The translations under genes and the position numbers were made by a program. DNA of 64,000 nucleotides from Rhizophlyctis rosea (Eukaryota > Chytridiomycota > Chytridiomycetes > Rhizophlyctidales > Rhizophlyctidaceae), in the NCBI GenBank assembly GCA_027596075.1, contig JADGJC010000022.1, positions 179,780 through 243,779 of the forward strand. Direction: 5' to 3'. The notes beneath the pieces were generated by a model. That model searched no databases. It was given only the letters and a program-made list of their open reading frames with translations, and was not told where the DNA came from. Shown here piece after piece: positions 61,797 to 64,000 of this stretch (within the stretch, counting starts at the first letter, position 1; every line of letters begins with the position of its first letter).

Positions 61797-62389
61797 GTAC
61801 AACCCCCAGACCTGGGTCGGCCGGCGTTGCAATCGTTTGCTTACCCTTCCGTAAAGAGGATGTTGCCGCAGCCCTGCTGAGCCAGCCGCCGATGTCGGAC
61901 GGCAGCTGTTCGCCCAGCGCCGGCGAACACGCGCCAGACGGCGTCGGTCCCTACTAGTCGAGAATGCAGGCGCTTGGACATCGCCAACAACTTGGAGACG
62001 GGAACGAAGGCGCGCGCTCCCTGCCCACGTAGTTCACGATGAGGTCGCCAAAGATGTCATCACTCAAGGCTTCAAACAAACCGCCACGGTGCATCGCGCT
62101 TTGATCTGCTGCCCCATCGCGCTGGCGATTAAATAAGTATGTTGTGTCCCAGTCCGGGAGAGCTCACGTTCTACTATCTCATCGTTTCACACCTGCTCAC
62201 ACCTTCTTGCTTTGACTACCTAGGAGCTCAGGACGTACGCGCATTCCTAGGATGTCCATGATGGCTCTTACAGGTCCAGAAGAAGAGCGCGATCTCCATG
62301 CAGGCGAGCTCGTCCCTTGCTTGTTTTCTATCATCACGTGATCAACTCACTTTTGTAAAAATCAGCATCTGGCGGGAAGCAGGCAGCGG

Positions 62390-63561
62390 GCGAATGGAGA
62401 TTGGAATGTCAACGCGACGACGTCAATTGAATTCTTGGATAGTTTGAGAAGCAAATGCATTTCATTGGATTCAGGCATGGTAGACGAGCACATTGTGAGC
62501 AGCGAGGCGTGCATTGAGAGGTACCGGAGTGGCAACTTTGATCCCGCGGCCATTCCGCAGAAACCAGTGGATTTTGCCGACGGCTACCTACGTGGCCCAG
62601 AGCCACCCGATGAACAGGCCCGCCGACGGGCACTCTGGTACTACAAGACGGACAAAACGTTCAAGGACCGTCTGAATCCGATCGTGGAACTTGCCAAGAC
62701 TGTCTTTGACAGCGAGAGCATTCTCATCTCCTTCCTGGATGACGAACGGATGCAGAATTAACTTGCATATAACTTTGCCGATGCCGACCTCAAGAAGAAC
62801 GGAGTTTCTGCTCGCACGTCATCTTGAACCGGTCCGAGAAAGTCTTCCTTGTTCCTGATGCTTCAAAGGACTGGGGGTTCGCGGGGAACCCCTTGGTCAC
62901 AAAGGAAAATGGTATTCGCTTCTATCTTGGGGCCCCGATCCGAGTCGCCGATCCTCACAGCGATGGGAGTGGTGGGTCACAGAATGCGGGGATAATGTGC
63001 CTCATTGACCGGCGGCCGCGACAGGTTTCCAATGATAAGTCCCGGAACGCCCTCAAACACCTTGCCAAGATTGTGAAGCAGCAGATGGACGTTTGGTTCC
63101 AAGAAAAGCAACTGGACCTGCGAAACCGCATGATTGAATCCATTTGCGAATTCACGCGTAGGATGGAATTGACCACCCGTGTTTCTGAGGATGCGGAAAC
63201 CATCGTGAAAGAAACGCTCTCTGTCCCTTACGTGGGCCTCGGTATGGCAGAGCCCGATGGATAGAACATCTGGTTCACGTATTATGGTGCGAAGATGCTC
63301 CTTCCAGTCCGCGCGGATTCAGGCATTTGGACAAGTGATGACGGCACGCAGAGTTCCATGGTCGTCAGCATCTCGGGGACAGCCGGGAGGTGCCTTGTGG
63401 TATATACAGAAGATAGGACTCACGTATTTGACCGGTATGATGTCGGATATCTAAATGCAACAACGCGTTCCACGTGCCTAGATGAAGATAGTTTAGCCAC
63501 AGCTGCGCCACCGGCAAGCAATGTATTTCCTGACCCCGCTCAAATATCCCCGCATGATTGA
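62390..63561 (+). pseudogene. decayed GAF-domain gene
   Basis: Two reading frames together spell a GAF sensor domain. The first (to 62761) carries DKTFKDRLNPIVELAKTVFD and SILISFLDDERMQ, then stops at TAA. After a frame change the second (from about 62824) carries NRSEKVFLVPDASKDWGFAG, IRFYLGAPIRVADP, GIMCLIDRRPRQVS and a helical linker (MIESICEFTRRMELTTRVSE). An in-frame TAG at 63262 precedes a further coding-like stretch (MLLPVRADSGIWTSDDGTQS) ending at 63561. In fungi such GAF domains usually belong to histidine kinases or other signalling proteins. Two stops and one frameshift mean the gene is dead unless several introns are hidden. Confidence 0.7.
63450..63545. repeat. direct repeat, copy 1 (inside GAF pseudogene 3' part)
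   Basis: About 90 bp matching 63912-64000: GATGCAACGACGCGTTTCACG-like start, then TGCCTAGATGAAGATA, GCTGCGCCACCGGC and AGCAAT. It retains the reading ATTRSTCLDEDSLATAAPPAS. Confidence 0.8.
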
Positions 63562-63911
63562 CTTATATTACCGTGTCCAATATGCAGCATTGGACTTAGG
63601 ATAGAGACGTTTGGACTTTGTACTATAAACTGATCGCTAACAATACTCCCCCTTGCCTTGTTATCGGAGGAATATACAGAAGTCCACCTCTAGCCTTTGG
63701 CTCTTTTGTTAGTTCTCATTTAGTTTCGAATCGTTTCTGACTTAGTGTTCGGCCTTTGCTCACGCAACATAGGCCGTTCCACTTTTTTAGAGGTTCACTA
63801 CCGTTTACTGTCATACCGGCCAACCGCAACCCGTTCGCTGGCCGTAGCTTAGCTAGGTCTCCACCCCGAACTCACAACAGTTCATCTTCCGCCGATCGTA
63901 CTTCCCTTCGT

Positions 63912-64000
63912 GATGCAACGACGCGTTTCACGTGCCTAGATGAAGATACTTTAGCCGGAGCTGCGCCACCGGCTAGCAATTTACTCTCTGACCCTGGTCA
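63912..64000. repeat. direct repeat, copy 2 (cut by the window edge)
   Basis: Diverged copy of 63450-63545, reading ATTRFTCLDEDTLAGAAPPAS in frame. It runs into the window end, so its full length is unknown. Confidence 0.8.

Overview
This is nuclear DNA from a fungus with small spliceosomal introns (mostly 45-120 nt, GT-AG, one GC-AG) and the standard stop codons. The gene set points to a flagellated (zoosporic) lineage, most likely Chytridiomycota: an LRRC51-type leucine-rich-repeat protein (a family linked to cilia), a Qc-SNARE that reads like the SYP7 type, a myosin regulatory light chain, and housekeeping genes with many introns. No species is claimed. Product names come from recognising motifs and overall resemblance, not from a database search. 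Exon models were built by hand; apart from the two cases flagged (the ABCC frameshift and the gene at 28.4-29.2 kb), consecutive exons join in phase.

Layout. 0-7 kb: a MATH/BTB protein and an MRP-type (ABCC) transporter with a one-base frame break in a run of nine G. 7-12.5 kb: gene-poor, with a small unknown gene (7.3-7.9 kb), its decayed paralog (9.5-9.9 kb) and degenerate repeats. 12.5-26.2 kb: a Kha1-like cation/proton antiporter, Bax inhibitor-1, folylpolyglutamate synthase and dihydroorotase (divergent pair), a GH13 alpha-glucosidase and a myosin regulatory light chain. 26.7-36.1 kb: a Qc-SNARE, an unresolved membrane-protein locus, a secreted alpha/beta-hydrolase interrupted by one nonsense codon, and a large APC amino-acid permease with a C-terminal soluble domain. 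36.8-51.4 kb: an ABCF3/Gcn20-like ATPase, LRRC51, alkaline phosphatase, Noc2 and Sof1/DCAF13 (two ribosome-biogenesis genes on one 252-bp divergent promoter), and Pex14.

From about 51.4 kb the character changes. Intron-rich housekeeping genes stop and are replaced by intronless orphan ORFs, a transglutaminase/papain-like predicted hydrolase, an F-box-like protein, a 4.3-kb segment bounded by Tc1/mariner-like inverted repeats with TA flanks (56.2-60.5 kb), a further solitary copy of that terminal repeat, minisatellites, and a decayed GAF-domain gene followed by a duplicated fragment of its own 3' part. This looks like an accessory, transposon-worked region.

Two features stand out. Many coding sequences, on both strands, show a repeated switch along the sense strand from C-rich to G-rich stretches, a saw-tooth that in several genes does not match present exon boundaries. 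The terminal-inverted-repeat element appears to carry two intact unknown ORFs and only a remnant of a transposase.
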